Source: an uncultured Bacteroides sp.
Lineage (GTDB): Bacteria; Bacteroidota; Bacteroidia; Bacteroidales; Bacteroidaceae
Assembly: GCA_900551645.1 (NCBI GenBank)
Contig: URWP01000150.1
Coordinates: 1-6,982, forward strand
Direction: 5' to 3'
DNA: 6,982 nt
Under the pieces are notes generated by a model that did not search any database, was not told the origin of the DNA, and saw only the letters and a program-made list of their open reading frames with translations. Every line of letters starts with the position of its first letter. Position 1 is the stretch's first letter. The translations under genes were made by a program, and so were the position numbers. Below are positions 6,165 through 6,982 of this stretch, piece after piece.

Positions 6165-6982
6165 AAACCGAAGAAACTATTCATACACTGGCTCTGACAC
6201 GGATTCCCGGATTGGGACTTATCGGTGCCCGCCACCTGCTGCAAGCGGCAGGCCATGCTACGGTTCTGTTCCGACAGACCGACAATCTGCCGGACTTGAT
6301 TCCCGGCATTACTCCACGCACCCTGGAAGCCTTGAAAGAACATGCCGATAATGCCATCCGCCTGGCCGAAGCTGAGTTGGAATTTGCCGAAAAGAACCAA
6401 ATTACGTGTCTGACCCAACAAGATGAGGCTTATCCCTCCCGTTTACGTGAATGTGACGATGCTCCCCTTGCCCTGTTTTATCGAGGTACAGCCGATTTGA
6501 ACCGACTGCATGTCATCAACATGGTAGGTACCCGGCATGCTACCGATTATGGAAAAGAAATCTGTCGCAACTTCATGCACGACCTACAAGAATTGCTTCC
6601 GGATGTATTGATAGTAAGCGGACTGGCCTACGGTATTGACATTCAGGCACACCGTTGTGCGTTGGAATGCGGATTCGATACAGTAGGCGTATTGGCACAT
6701 GGACTGGACCGCATCTATCCGGCTGTACATAGACAAACAGCTGTACAAATGCTTCAGCAAGGGGGATTATTAACAGAATTTCCTAGCGGTACTAATCCTG
6801 ACCGACAAAACTTTGTCCGAAGAAACCGGATTATTGCCGGTATCAGTGATGCCACCATTGTCGTAGAATCAGCCGAAAAAGGCGGAGCTTTAATTACTGC
6901 GGACATCGCAGAAAGTTATCACCGGGATTGCTTTGCCTTCCCTGGCCGGATAGACGCTCCTTATTCTGCCGGTTGTAACCAA
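6161..6982 (+). CDS. dprA: DNA-processing protein DprA, 3'-truncated by window edge
   Basis: The first 274 codons of dprA (Smf), open to the right edge without a stop. DprA binds single-stranded DNA and loads RecA, protecting incoming DNA in natural transformation; it is also widespread in species not known to be competent. An N-terminal helix-hairpin-helix-like region (about 1-65, with IPGLGLIGARHLL) precedes the Rossmann-like domain. Motifs there are VGTR (122-125), SGLAYGIDIQAH (153-164), VLAHGLDRIYP (177-187), GGLLTEFPSG (201-210), FVRRNRIIAGIS (218-229), VVESAEKGGALITA (234-247) and FPGR (260-263). All are in the usual order and undamaged. About 100 residues, including any C-terminal winged-helix domain, are missing only because the window ends. 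The ATG overlaps the thioesterase stop codon by 4 nt, which fixes the start. Confidence 0.96.
   Translation, partial: MKTEETIHTLALTRIPGLGLIGARHLLQAAGHATVLFRQTDNLPDLIPGITPRTLEALKEHADNAIRLAEAELEFAEKNQITCLTQQDEAYPSRLRECDDAPLALFYRGTADLNRLHVINMVGTRHATDYGKEICRNFMHDLQELLPDVLIVSGLAYGIDIQAHRCALECGFDTVGVLAHGLDRIYPAVHRQTAVQMLQQGGLLTEFPSGTNPDRQNFVRRNRIIAGISDATIVVESAEKGGALITADIAESYHRDCFAFPGRIDAPYSAGCNQ

Noticed and set aside
1..6982. Search for a defence system, mobile element, CRISPR array, tRNA or rRNA
   Set aside because: All substantial reading frames are accounted for by chromosomal genes. No terminal inverted repeats, transposase or integrase motifs, regularly spaced repeats or cloverleaf sequences were seen by eye.

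Overview
The window looks like ordinary chromosomal housekeeping DNA from a gut-type Bacteroidales bacterium, most likely Bacteroidaceae (Bacteroides/Phocaeicola-like). Four things point there: a tandem pair of S26 signal peptidase genes behind dapB and ahead of a WbqC-like gene, a DUF2851 protein (a Bacteroidota family), several Bacteroides-type -7 elements (TAnnTTTG), and an apparent lack of Shine-Dalgarno sequences. GC content by eye is in the mid-to-high forties. I see no mobile element, CRISPR array, tRNA or rRNA, and no sign of recent transfer.

Layout. Positions 1-3302 hold a leftward operon, read dapB (3302-2547), lepB (2545-1121), a second signal-peptidase-like gene (1092-181), then the start of a WbqC-like gene that runs off the left edge (156-1). 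The dapB stop and lepB start are 1 nt apart; the other gaps are about 25-30 nt. Positions 3303-3385 form a compact divergent promoter region with a cluster of TAGCG/CGCTA half-sites. Rightward from it is the DUF2851 gene (3386-4675). It converges, with a 9-nt gap, on a leftward tRNA-dihydrouridine synthase gene (5626-4685). A second divergent region (5627-5756) separates that gene from a rightward pair: a hotdog-fold acyl-CoA thioesterase (5757-6164) and dprA (6161 to the right edge), which overlap by ATGA.

How the genes work together. The left operon joins lysine/diaminopimelate synthesis (DapB) to protein export (LepB) and a putative surface-glycan protein (WbqC-like), a loose cell-envelope theme. 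The right half is general housekeeping: tRNA modification, acyl-CoA hydrolysis and DNA processing.

The most notable observation is that the second signal peptidase homologue keeps the family architecture but has lost both catalytic residues: Gly replaces the nucleophilic Ser and Ser replaces the general-base Lys. It is an intact gene beside a fully equipped paralogue, so it is probably a non-enzymatic partner or chaperone rather than a decaying copy. A second lead is DUF2851, which carries a PD...ExH arrangement and a C-terminal CxxxxCxxC cluster that could mean a divergent metal-dependent or Fe-S protein. That reading is speculative. I found no clearly new multi-gene system.
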